64,000 nucleotides of DNA from an uncultured bacterium (GTDB taxonomy: Bacteria > Acidobacteriota > Aminicenantia > Aminicenantales > CALLJL01): NCBI GenBank assembly GCA_938092135.1, contig CALLJL010000010.1, forward strand, positions 62,001 to 126,000, given 5' to 3'. How positions within the stretch are numbered: the first letter of the stretch is position 1; every line of letters begins with the position of its first letter. The notes under the pieces are model-generated. The model made no database searches and was not told where the DNA came from. It saw only the letters and a program-made list of their open reading frames with translations. Below, piece by piece: positions 9,930-18,751 of the stretch. The position numbers and the translations under genes were made by a program.

Positions 9930-10136
9930 TCAGTATTCCATTTCGCGCTCTCTTTTCAGGCGCCGTCTCATGCGCTTGCGAGCCTGAGCTTCTTTCATCC
10001 GCCTTCTTTCTCCGGGTTTAAAATAGACGGAATGTTTTTTTATCTCTTTGATAATAGCTTCCTGTTGAACTTTTCTTTTAAATCTTTTGAGAGCGCTTTC
10101 GAGGGATTCACCTTCTTCGACGATGACAAAAGCCAA
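9930..10136 (-). CDS. rpsU: 30S ribosomal protein S21
   Basis: A 68-residue, very basic protein of the small ribosomal subunit. It has the S21 core SLESALKRFKRKVQ, then IKKHSVYFKPGERR and an arginine-rich C-terminus. The start codon is TTG at 10134-10136, supported by GAGGAGGTG (10144-10152) 7 nt upstream and by the normal N-terminal length it gives. It is the first gene of the operon with lipA and the phosphoesterase and has its own strong promoter. Confidence 0.95.
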   Translation of the reverse strand: MAFVIVEEGESLESALKRFKRKVQQEAIIKEIKKHSVYFKPGERRRMKEAQARKRMRRRLKREREMEY

Positions 10137-10167
10137 GCCTCTTCACCTCCTCTCATTTTCAGGCCTA

Positions 10168-10196
10168 TTTATAGCTTAAGATTAAGTAACTGTCAA
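10168..10196 (-). promoter_or_regulatory. sigma-70 promoter of rpsU-lipA operon
   Basis: Minus strand TTGACA (10191-10196), 17 nt, TATAAA (10168-10173). The -35 overlaps the last codons of the racemase gene, so the operon can be transcribed independently of the upstream pair. Confidence 0.75.
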
Positions 10197-10939
10197 CTTC
10201 CTTCTTTTCTTATCTCATAGCCAGCCATTTTTATACAGACCCTTGCGCCTATTTCCATGGGGTCAAAGAGAGGTACAGGTAAATCCCTTTCCTTAAGAAC
10301 CAGAGGAATTTCAGTGCAGCCAGCAATTAAGGCTTCAGCCCCACGATCGATGAGCCTATGGGCAACATCAAGGAGAGCATTTCTTGGTTTACCCTCAGTT
10401 ACTCCGGCTTTAATTCCCTTTGGACCGAAAATGGCTTCCATGACCTTTTTTTGTTCAGCACTGTTAGGGGATAGGGGAATCAGGCCAGCCTTTTCTAAGA
10501 AACGGTGAAAGAGACCAGAACGCATCGTTCCAGTACTTCCCATCACGGCGATTTTTTTCGCCTCGGGTAAACGCCGACGAATCTCATCAACGGTTACCTC
10601 GAGCAAATTAATTATCGGAAGATTTATTGTGCCTGTTAGCTCATCATAATAATAATGCGCCGTTATGCAGGGTATTACCAGAATTTCAGCTCCGGCAAGC
10701 TGAAGACGGCGGGCCGATTCAAGCAAATAGGGAAGGGGACTAGATCCTTTTCCTAAAATAGCCTCGGTTCGAGGTGGAATTTGGGGGTAGCTATCGATGA
10801 TCACATGAAGGTGTTCCTGATCTTTTTTAGCTCTGGTTTTTTTAATTAATAGCCAGTAGAAATAGGCGGTAGCTTCAGGACCCATGCCGCCAATAATTCC
10901 GAGGGTTAGTTTCCTCTTTTTCTTATTTTCCTTGGCCAT
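10193..10939 (-). CDS. aspartate/glutamate racemase family protein
   Basis: A 248-residue Asp/Glu racemase-superfamily enzyme, expected to interconvert L- and D-amino acids by a two-cysteine mechanism. The N-terminal GIIGGMGPEAT is typical of the RacX/YgeA aspartate racemase branch. Catalytic cysteines are C91 (in VIPCITAH, where most family members have PCNTAH) and C208 (GCTEIPL). The Asn-to-Ile change at residue 92 may affect substrate choice. It follows the P1 peptidase after 1 nt, so the two form a unit. The start fits a short basic N-terminus before the first strand. Confidence 0.85.
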   Translation of the reverse strand: MAKENKKKRKLTLGIIGGMGPEATAYFYWLLIKKTRAKKDQEHLHVIIDSYPQIPPRTEAILGKGSSPLPYLLESARRLQLAGAEILVIPCITAHYYYDELTGTINLPIINLLEVTVDEIRRRLPEAKKIAVMGSTGTMRSGLFHRFLEKAGLIPLSPNSAEQKKVMEAIFGPKGIKAGVTEGKPRNALLDVAHRLIDRGAEALIAGCTEIPLVLKERDLPVPLFDPMEIGARVCIKMAGYEIRKEGS

Positions 10940-10940
10940 T

Positions 10941-12131
10941 TTATTTCCCTTTTCCCTCTTTCATTTCTTCAATAACCTTAATCATTAACTCTTTAATTTG
11001 ATCAAGGGGTAAAGCTTCGACCTTTCTCCCCTTCAGGCCAACCATGCTTTTAGCCCTAAAAAGGGAATTAAGAATAGCTTCTTCACTGGCTTCAGCGGCA
11101 GCCAGAAAGAGAGGTGACATGGCTTCGTTGCGAAGAACCTGCTGGGTTTGAAGATTTTCCTTAGCCCTGGCTTTTATCCTAACTTCAGGAGCCACAGAAA
11201 AGGCCAGGGCATAATCTCCACTGCCACTCGAAAAATAACCACCAGTTCGGGCAATGCCCAGAAGAGCTCTTTTCGCCAGACGTTTGAGATTGCGACTATC
11301 AAGAGGGGCATCGGTAGCCACAATGATCATACAGGAGCCCTCTTCATGGAGAAAAGAGCTGCTTTCTTCAGTGGGTGAACGAAGCAGGGGACCAATTGGA
11401 ATACCCTTTATTTGCAAAACTCCTCCAAAGTTGGTTTGAACAAGAACTCCCACAGTGTAACCACCGCGAGAAGGGGGGAGACGACGGGAGGCAGTGCCAA
11501 TCCCTCCCTTGAAACCAAAGCAGATTGTTCCTGTGCCCGCCCCAACACAGCCTTCTTCGACTGGACCTGAAGAGGCCTTACGGATGGCTTCAAGAACGTG
11601 CTCCTTAGTCACATAACGACGGCGAATATCGTTTAAAAAACCATCGTTGGTTTCACCCACCACTGGATTGACCGAAAAGACATTTTCATTTCCGGGCAAA
11701 TTCAAAATATAATCTATAATTGCCTCTGCTGCTACGGGCACAGAGAGAGTATTGGTCAGAACTATCGGTGTTTCCAGGTTGCCGAGTTCCTCTATCTGGG
11801 TTGAGCCCATGAGCTTGCCGAAGGCATTGCCAATGGCTACGCCTGCTGGAACTTTTTCCTGATATATATTGCCTTCATGGGGAAGGATGGCCGTAACACC
11901 TGTGCGGATACTGTCGCCTTCGATTAAAGTCAAGTGACCAACCCTAACTCCAGAAACATCAGTGATTGCATTAAGCGGGCCAGGAGGTAAAACACCGATG
12001 GTTATTCCGAATTCCCTTATTCTGGGCCTTTCTTGGACGGAAGAGGCAAAAAGAAGATGGAAAGCCAGAAAGAAAAGGCAAAGAAATGATAAGATAAAAT
12101 TAATTGAAGCCACCATGGAAATTTTATTCAT
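10941..12131 (-). CDS. exported P1 family aminopeptidase (DmpA-like)
   Basis: A 396-residue N-terminal-nucleophile hydrolase of the DmpA (L-aminopeptidase/D-esterase) family. A signal peptide (about 1-31, hydrophobic 10-28) precedes the core, which opens with GITIGVLPPGPLNAITDV. It continues with VNPVVGETNDGFLND, the GAGTGTICFGFKGGIGTASR block and the self-cleavage site EEGSCM, with S266 the predicted nucleophile. Family enzymes cleave small peptides, beta-peptides or D-amino acid esters. Export plus the following racemase suggests use of peptides or peptidoglycan fragments; that is inference. Promoter at 12163-12191. Confidence 0.85.
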   Translation of the reverse strand: MNKISMVASINFILSFLCLFFLAFHLLFASSVQERPRIREFGITIGVLPPGPLNAITDVSGVRVGHLTLIEGDSIRTGVTAILPHEGNIYQEKVPAGVAIGNAFGKLMGSTQIEELGNLETPIVLTNTLSVPVAAEAIIDYILNLPGNENVFSVNPVVGETNDGFLNDIRRRYVTKEHVLEAIRKASSGPVEEGCVGAGTGTICFGFKGGIGTASRRLPPSRGGYTVGVLVQTNFGGVLQIKGIPIGPLLRSPTEESSSFLHEEGSCMIIVATDAPLDSRNLKRLAKRALLGIARTGGYFSSGSGDYALAFSVAPEVRIKARAKENLQTQQVLRNEAMSPLFLAAAEASEEAILNSLFRAKSMVGLKGRKVEALPLDQIKELMIKVIEEMKEGKGK

Positions 12132-12162
12132 TGCCTTTTTCCTGATTTAAGAATCATGCCTA

Positions 12163-12191
12163 TTTATATTCACTTGAGCTGATCAAGTCAA
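12163..12191 (-). promoter_or_regulatory. sigma-70 promoter of P1 peptidase-racemase
   Basis: Minus strand TTGACT (12186-12191), 17 nt, TATAAA (12163-12168), 31 nt before ATG 12131. Confidence 0.65.
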
Positions 12192-12311
12192 ACCGAAGCA
12201 AAATTGATAAAATAATATTTTCAGTTTTTATTTTTTTAAAGCATTCTATTTCGAATTAATTTAATTTTTTTAATACTTTTAAAGTAAGAAAACAAGGAAG
12301 GAAGTTTCCTT

Positions 12312-12341
12312 TTGACAGAAGAAAGAGACTCTGGATATCAT
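12312..12341 (+). promoter_or_regulatory. sigma-70 promoter of the radical SAM-pgeF pair
   Basis: TTGACA (12312-12317), 18 nt, TATCAT (12336-12341). Only 12 nt separate the -10 from ATG 12354 and no Shine-Dalgarno is present. The AT-rich stretch between this and the divergent P1 promoter holds no other signal that I can see. Confidence 0.6.
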
Positions 12342-12353
12342 TAAATTCTGGCG

Positions 12354-13286
12354 ATGAAGTTAGAGCCTTTATATCTGAATGCCTATCGAAAAAAAATACT
12401 TGATGAAAGAATTGAGAAAGCCTGGTCCCTCCTTGAGTCCTGTACTATTTGTCCCCGCAAATGCCGGGTTAATCGTTTAAAGGGTGAAAAAGGCTTTTGC
12501 CGGGGCGGTCTTCTTCCTGAAGTGAGCTCCTATGCCCCTCATTTTGGCGAAGAGAAGCCTCTTGTCGGGCGAAGTGGTTCCGGAACCATCTTTTTTACCC
12601 ATTGTAATCTTGGCTGCCTTTTCTGCCAAAACTATGAAATAAGCCATCTTGGGCAAGGAAGAGCTGTGTCCTTTGAGCGACTTGCCCAAATGATGGTGGA
12701 GTTACAGTCGCTAGGCTGTCTCAATATCAATTTTGTTACCCCTACTCACTTTGTTCCCCAGATTCTTAAAGCCCTAGCCTTAGCCATTGAAAAGGGCCTC
12801 GAAATTCCCCTTGTTTATAATACGAGCGGCTATGATTCCGTCGAGACTCTCAAGCTCCTTGATGGTATTATCGATATTTATATGCCTGATTTTAAATTTG
12901 CGAGTTCTGAAGTGGCTCAGTCTTTAGCTCAGGCACCTGATTATCCCGAAGTAGCTAAAGAGGCTCTGCGGGAGATGCACCGTCAGGTCGGTGACCTTAT
13001 TATTGATGAAAAGGGGAGGGCAAGACGGGGCCTTTTAGTTCGCCATCTTGTTCTTCCGGCCAGACTTGCTGGAACAACTGAGGTTATGCGATTTATAGCT
13101 GAGGAGATTTCTAAGGATACCTATGTCAATATTATGGACCAATATCGGCCCTGTGGGGAGGTCAGGCCAGGCTCAATTCTCGATAGATATATAACCAATG
13201 AAGAATATGAGGAAGCGGTATCCTCAGCCTTAGCTTGTGGCCTCCATCGTCTCGATGAAAGAAGGATATGGCGATTAATTTGGTAA
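12354..13286 (+). CDS. PflA-like radical SAM protein (COG1313 type)
   Basis: A 310-residue radical SAM protein related to pyruvate formate-lyase activating enzymes. N-terminal cysteines C30, C33, C37 and C49 (CTICPRKC, then GFCRGG) could hold an extra cluster. The radical SAM motif is C84, C88, C91 (CNLGCLFC), followed by a VTPTHFVPQILKAL block and a late MDQYRPCGEVRPG typical of the COG1313 group. Its substrate is unknown. No partner glycyl-radical enzyme is nearby. pgeF starts 12 nt downstream, so they are probably cotranscribed. Translation is probably leaderless. Confidence 0.85.
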   Translation: MKLEPLYLNAYRKKILDERIEKAWSLLESCTICPRKCRVNRLKGEKGFCRGGLLPEVSSYAPHFGEEKPLVGRSGSGTIFFTHCNLGCLFCQNYEISHLGQGRAVSFERLAQMMVELQSLGCLNINFVTPTHFVPQILKALALAIEKGLEIPLVYNTSGYDSVETLKLLDGIIDIYMPDFKFASSEVAQSLAQAPDYPEVAKEALREMHRQVGDLIIDEKGRARRGLLVRHLVLPARLAGTTEVMRFIAEEISKDTYVNIMDQYRPCGEVRPGSILDRYITNEEYEEAVSSALACGLHRLDERRIWRLIW

Positions 13287-13298
13287 AAGTAGGGTTAA

Positions 13299-14015
13299 AT
13301 GGCGAAGGCTGAGCTACCATTAATTCTCAAATCTTCTCTCCTCGACCAATTTCCCTTTGTTGTTCATGGCTTCGGCACAAAATATTTCCAGGAAAAAGAA
13401 ATGAAGGAGCTCAGTCGATTAAAGAACTTGAAACCTGTCTTCCTCAAACAGGCTCATTCCGATCGTTTCCATTTTCTTAAGGATGATCCAGATTTTCTCC
13501 TTGAGGGCGATGGCCTAATCACTTCCAGTCCAGGCTTATTACTATCGGTTAAAACTGCTGACTGTCTGCCAGTTCTCCTTTTTGATCCGATTAACCGGAT
13601 TGTTGCTGCCGTTCATTGTGGCTGGCGGGGAACAGCGGCTAGGCTTCTGGAGAAAATTATCTGTTTTTTAATTAACTCCTTTAATACCAAGCCCGAGAAT
13701 CTGCTAATTGTTTTCGGCCCGTGTATATCTCGAGATTGCTATGAGGTAGGCGAAGAAGTGCGCCTCCTTTTCAATCAAGCTGGTTTTCCCTTGGAAGGTA
13801 ATCTCTTCAGGCCAAATCCAGAGAAATCAGGACATTTTTATTTAGATTTGAGATTAGCCAATCGCCTTCAACTTTTGCCCCTTGGAGTTGAGCCAGAAAA
13901 AATTGAAGAAATAGACCTTTGTCCCCATTGTCATAGAGATCTTCTTTCCTTCCGAAGGGACAGGGTCCGACGACACCGCCTTTTCAATTTTATTGCTCTG
14001 ATCAATAGTGATTAG
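13299..14015 (+). CDS. pgeF: PgeF/YfiH-family laccase-domain protein
   Basis: A 238-residue protein of the YfiH/PgeF family, described both as a purine nucleoside phosphorylase/adenosine deaminase-like enzyme and as an editing factor in peptidoglycan synthesis. Zinc-site motifs are present: GDGLITSSPGLLLSVKTADC near residue 70, AAVHCGWRGTA near 107, and GPCISRDCYEVG near 145. The usual CTHCHPDLFFSYRRD end appears as CPHCHRDLLSFRRD. It follows the radical SAM gene closely, and the AT-rich gap after it carries the purC promoter. Confidence 0.9.
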   Translation: MAKAELPLILKSSLLDQFPFVVHGFGTKYFQEKEMKELSRLKNLKPVFLKQAHSDRFHFLKDDPDFLLEGDGLITSSPGLLLSVKTADCLPVLLFDPINRIVAAVHCGWRGTAARLLEKIICFLINSFNTKPENLLIVFGPCISRDCYEVGEEVRLLFNQAGFPLEGNLFRPNPEKSGHFYLDLRLANRLQLLPLGVEPEKIEEIDLCPHCHRDLLSFRRDRVRRHRLFNFIALINSD

Positions 14016-14067
14016 TTTTAATGAGATTATTGCCTTGCCGGAACGTGAAAAATTCTTTTTTGTTTAT

Positions 14068-14096
14068 TTGCATTTTAAAATTTTTTAGTCTAAATT
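14068..14096 (+). promoter_or_regulatory. sigma-70 promoter of purC
   Basis: TTGCAT (14068-14073), 17 nt, TAAATT (14091-14096), 10 nt before ATG 14107, in an AT-rich stretch with no Shine-Dalgarno. Confidence 0.5.
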
Positions 14097-14106
14097 AATT
14101 TTTATT

Positions 14107-14997
14107 ATGGAAGTTCCCGTTGGCCAAATAGAGCTAGAGGGAATACCTCTTTTTAAAAGAGGCAAGGTCAGGGATATCTTCGATTTAGGCGATAAGCTAT
14201 TAATTGTGGCTACTGACCGGATTTCAGCTTTTGATTTCGTTTTGCCTTCCCTCATTCCCTATAAAGGTAAAGTCCTTACTCAATTATCTAAGTTTTGGTT
14301 TGAACAGCTAGCTTACATTGTTCCCAATCATCTTATAACTACCGATGTTGAATCTTTTCCTGATCCATTGCCTCAATATCGGTCCTTATTGGAAAAAAGG
14401 TCAATGTTGGTGAAAAAGACCAGGATTTTGCCTGTAGAATGTGTGGTAAGAGGTTATTTAGCTGGTTCGGGCTGGAAAGAATATCGGCAAACAGGCAAAA
14501 TTGGTGGAATAAAATTGAAATCAGGACTTAAAGAGGCTGACCGATTGCCAACTCCTATTTTCACCCCTGCCACCAAGGCTGAAAGCGGTCACGACGTCAA
14601 TATTACATTTAAGGAAATGGAGAAAATAGTGGGCAAAACTCTGGCCAAAAAGATGAAAGAAATAAGCCTCAAACTTTATCAAAAAGCTTCCCTTTATGCC
14701 CTTTCGAAGGGGATAATCATTGCCGATACTAAATTTGAGTTTGGCCTTGAAGGTGATGAACTTATTCTAGCTGATGAAATTTTCACACCCGATTCCTCAC
14801 GTTTTTGGCCCCTGGCGAGTTATTCGCCTGGCCAATCACCCCCAAGCCTGGACAAGCAATTTGTGCGGGATTACCTTGAAAGCTCAGGTTGGGATAAAAA
14901 TTCTCCGCCGCCTCCTTTGCCTCAAGAGATAATTGAACAAACGTCCAGACGTTATCTTGAAATATATTATTTGCTTACAGAAAGAAAGGATTTATAA
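14107..14997 (+). CDS. purC: SAICAR synthetase PurC
   Basis: This enzyme ligates aspartate to CAIR in purine synthesis, using ATP. The 296-residue form is the longer type also found in yeast. It starts with the GKVRDIFDL phosphate-binding strand-loop, then ATDRISAFDFVLP, ECVVRGYLAGSGWKEY (the SAICAR signature region), TPATKAESGHDVNI, and LADEIFTPDSSRFW near the C-terminus. Its TAA overlaps the PHP ATG by one base (14997). Other pur genes are absent here. Probably translated from a leaderless or nearly leaderless mRNA. Confidence 0.96.
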   Translation: MEVPVGQIELEGIPLFKRGKVRDIFDLGDKLLIVATDRISAFDFVLPSLIPYKGKVLTQLSKFWFEQLAYIVPNHLITTDVESFPDPLPQYRSLLEKRSMLVKKTRILPVECVVRGYLAGSGWKEYRQTGKIGGIKLKSGLKEADRLPTPIFTPATKAESGHDVNITFKEMEKIVGKTLAKKMKEISLKLYQKASLYALSKGIIIADTKFEFGLEGDELILADEIFTPDSSRFWPLASYSPGQSPPSLDKQFVRDYLESSGWDKNSPPPPLPQEIIEQTSRRYLEIYYLLTERKDL

Positions 14998-15884
14998 TGC
15001 TAGCTCAGGTCGACCTCCATATTCATTCAAAATATAGCAGCGACGGCGATTTAAGCCCCCAAGAAATTATTCTTCTGGCTCAAGAAAAGAAACTTAAAGC
15101 TATTTCAATTGCCGATCATGATTCTGTGGCCGCTTATCCTGAAGCTCTGGAGCAAGCTGAAGGAACTGAAGTCGAAATTATCCCCAACGTGGAACTGACC
15201 ACCCTTTATGATGATCGGGAATTTCATCTTCTCCTTCCCTTTGCCGACTGGAAGCACCCCACTCTCCTTAACTTTATCCGAAGAGTTCATGAGGCTAGGA
15301 TGGAGGAAGCTAAGGAGAGAATAAAAAAATTGCAAGAACTTGGTTTTGATATTAATTATGAAGAAACCATCAAAAAGAGTTCTCCGAGCCCTCCTTTAGG
15401 AGTGGTAATTGCCCGTCGATTGCTAGAAAAAGATTCAGCCCGAAATGATTTTCGATTGACTAAATATTTTGAGGCTGGAAACATCAAATTCGCGCCTTAC
15501 CTTTTTTATGAAGATTATTTCCGACCCGGAAAACCAGCTTATGTGCCCAAGAAAATTGTCTCAATTCTGGAGGTTCTTAGCCGAGCAGCTGAATTTGGGG
15601 CTGCGCCTGTTTTGGCGCATCCAGGAGCTGACTTTGAATTGGCCACTTTTGACGATTTAAAGAAACTTAAGGATTATGGCCTAGTTGGGCTTGAAGTTTT
15701 TTCTACCTATCATGATGAGAAGATGACGGATCTTTATCTTGATATGGCCAAAAGGCTTGATCTTGTGCCGACGGCCGGTTCAGATTTTCATGGTCGAATT
15801 AAACCCCATGTTCCCTTTGGCTGCGTCAGGGATGGTGATTATTCAATGGTTGAAGCGCTCCGCCAGAGAACAAAAAGGTTATAA
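14997..15884 (+). CDS. PHP-domain phosphoesterase (TrpH/YciV-like)
   Basis: A 295-residue metal-dependent phosphoesterase of the PHP superfamily. Metal ligands appear in VDLHIHSKYSSDG (HxH, residues 7-9), ADHDSV near residue 40, the NVELTT glutamate near 64, the VLAHPG histidine near 206 and AGSDFHG near 260. This TrpH-like subgroup includes 3',5'-nucleotide bisphosphate phosphatases, but the substrate is not proven by sequence. The ATG shares a base with the purC stop, and cvpA begins 2 nt after this gene. A 50-nt copy of its start region sits as a scar at 3018-3067. Confidence 0.85.
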   Translation: MLAQVDLHIHSKYSSDGDLSPQEIILLAQEKKLKAISIADHDSVAAYPEALEQAEGTEVEIIPNVELTTLYDDREFHLLLPFADWKHPTLLNFIRRVHEARMEEAKERIKKLQELGFDINYEETIKKSSPSPPLGVVIARRLLEKDSARNDFRLTKYFEAGNIKFAPYLFYEDYFRPGKPAYVPKKIVSILEVLSRAAEFGAAPVLAHPGADFELATFDDLKKLKDYGLVGLEVFSTYHDEKMTDLYLDMAKRLDLVPTAGSDFHGRIKPHVPFGCVRDGDYSMVEALRQRTKRL

Positions 15885-15886
15885 CC

Positions 15887-16417
15887 ATGGGCCTTGTCTG
15901 GATCGATTGGGTCATATTAATCATTCTAGCTGTGGCGGTTATCAGCGGATTTATTAAGGGATTGATAAGGCAGCTGATTTGTCTAATTTTTATCCTGGCC
16001 GGTTTCATCGTCGCCGCCAGAAATTTTCCTCGACTGGCCTCTTCCCTCAGGCCAGCCATGGCTGATGATATTTGGGCCAAACTGGTAGCCTTTCTTTTAA
16101 TTTTTTTCGGCTTCCTTTTTGTCGGCTGGCTTCTAAGTCTTCTTCTTTTTAAACTAATGAAAGGTCCCCTTAGGGCTTTGGATATCATTTTGGGTGGCTT
16201 TTTGGGTTTAATAAAAGGAGTTTTAATTGCGGCCGTTTTCGTTCTGGCATTATTATTGTTTCCAGTTAAAGAAAAAGACCTTGTTCAATCCCAATTGGCC
16301 TTCCCCTGTCTGAAAATTAGTCGAATCATGATTGAGCTTGTTCCCCAGAAGCTTAAACTTGAGTTCCGACAGGCTTACCAGAAGATCAGGGGGAAGGATA
16401 AAATAAGGAAAGTTTAG
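15887..16417 (+). CDS. CvpA family membrane protein
   Basis: A 176-residue inner-membrane protein with four helices (about 4-24, 28-46, 62-88, 100-128) and the CvpA pattern: WIDWVILIILAVAVISGFIKG, then GFIVAARNFP and FGFLFVGWLLSLLL. CvpA proteins affect colicin V production, envelope stress resistance and purine-related growth in various bacteria; the mechanism is unknown. The C-terminus is a basic tail. It is part of the purC-PHP-cvpA-Fis-like operon with a 2-nt gap upstream and 5 nt downstream. Confidence 0.85.
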   Translation: MGLVWIDWVILIILAVAVISGFIKGLIRQLICLIFILAGFIVAARNFPRLASSLRPAMADDIWAKLVAFLLIFFGFLFVGWLLSLLLFKLMKGPLRALDIILGGFLGLIKGVLIAAVFVLALLLFPVKEKDLVQSQLAFPCLKISRIMIELVPQKLKLEFRQAYQKIRGKDKIRKV

Positions 16418-16422
16418 CCAAG

Positions 16423-16635
16423 ATGACCATTCATCAAAAATTAGAAGCCGTCATTAAAGAAATGATTGAAAAAGAGGTGCGGTATAAGGAAGCCTTAAGG
16501 GAATTTGAAAAGATCTACCTCGAATTGGCGTTGAAGAAGTATCGGGGTAATAAAACTTTGGTGGCCAAAGCCCTGGGCATCCATCGTAACACCCTCCATA
16601 GTCGGGCTAAAGCTCTAAAGATCTTGAAAAAATAG
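16423..16635 (+). CDS. stand-alone Fis-type helix-turn-helix protein
   Basis: A 70-residue protein whose second half, ALKKYRGNKTLVAKALGIH followed by RNTLHSRAKAL, is the Fis/HTH_8 DNA-binding fold, the same fold that ends NtrC-type sigma-54 activators. The N-terminal half, rich in charged helix, may dimerise. It is shorter than E. coli Fis (98 residues). It ends the purC operon. A short inverted repeat GCCTTT-AAAT-AAAGGC (16635-16650) lies at its stop and could be a weak terminator before the groES promoter. Its target sites are unknown. Confidence 0.8.
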   Translation: MTIHQKLEAVIKEMIEKEVRYKEALREFEKIYLELALKKYRGNKTLVAKALGIHRNTLHSRAKALKILKK

Positions 16636-16658
16636 CCTTTAAATAAAGGCCCTTTCTC

Positions 16659-16687
16659 TTGACAAAAAGGTCTTTTTTAATTAAAAT
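16659..16687 (+). promoter_or_regulatory. sigma-70 promoter of groES-groEL
   Basis: TTGACA (16659-16664), 17 nt, TAAAAT (16682-16687). The last base of the -10 is the first base of the CIRCE-like operator, so a bound repressor would cover the start region. Confidence 0.85.
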
Positions 16688-16713
16688 TAGCACTCTCAAG
16701 TTTAAACTGCTAA
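16687..16713 (+). promoter_or_regulatory. CIRCE-like HrcA operator
   Basis: TTAGCACTC, 9 nt, then AACTGCTAA. The left half is exact CIRCE; the right half matches GAGTGCTAA at 7 of 9 positions. The 9-nt spacer and position before groES are standard for HrcA repression. HrcA itself is not in the window. Confidence 0.75.
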
Positions 16714-16732
16714 ATTTAGAAAGGAGGTTACC

Positions 16733-18660
<1,928 letters not shown>

Positions 18661-18681
18661 AAAAAATAGGTTCTCCTTCAA

Positions 18682-18716
18682 AAGCCCCGCCTCGTGAGGC
18701 GGGGCTTCTTTTTTTT
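18682..18716 (+). terminator. rho-independent terminator of groESL
   Basis: A GC-rich hairpin, AAGCCCCGCCTC paired with GAGGCGGGGCTT (18682-18707), followed by a run of T. It is one of two strong terminators seen in the window. Confidence 0.95.
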
Positions 18717-18728
18717 ATTCTCAGCCTG

Positions 18729-18737
18729 TGGTATAAG
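18729..18737 (+). promoter_or_regulatory. possible extended -10 promoter of lptFG
   Basis: TGGTATAAG (TG-N-TATAAG) 14 nt before ATG 18752, with no good -35. It overlaps a small hairpin, AGCTTC-GAA-GAAGCT (18736-18750), that ends next to the start codon, and no Shine-Dalgarno is seen. Confidence 0.4.
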
Positions 18738-18751
18738 CTTCGAAGAAGCTG

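Noticed and set aside
9813-10220. 135-codon plus-strand frame over the lipA start and rpsU
   Set aside because: Antisense to two certain genes and their promoter; composition is that of a shadow frame.
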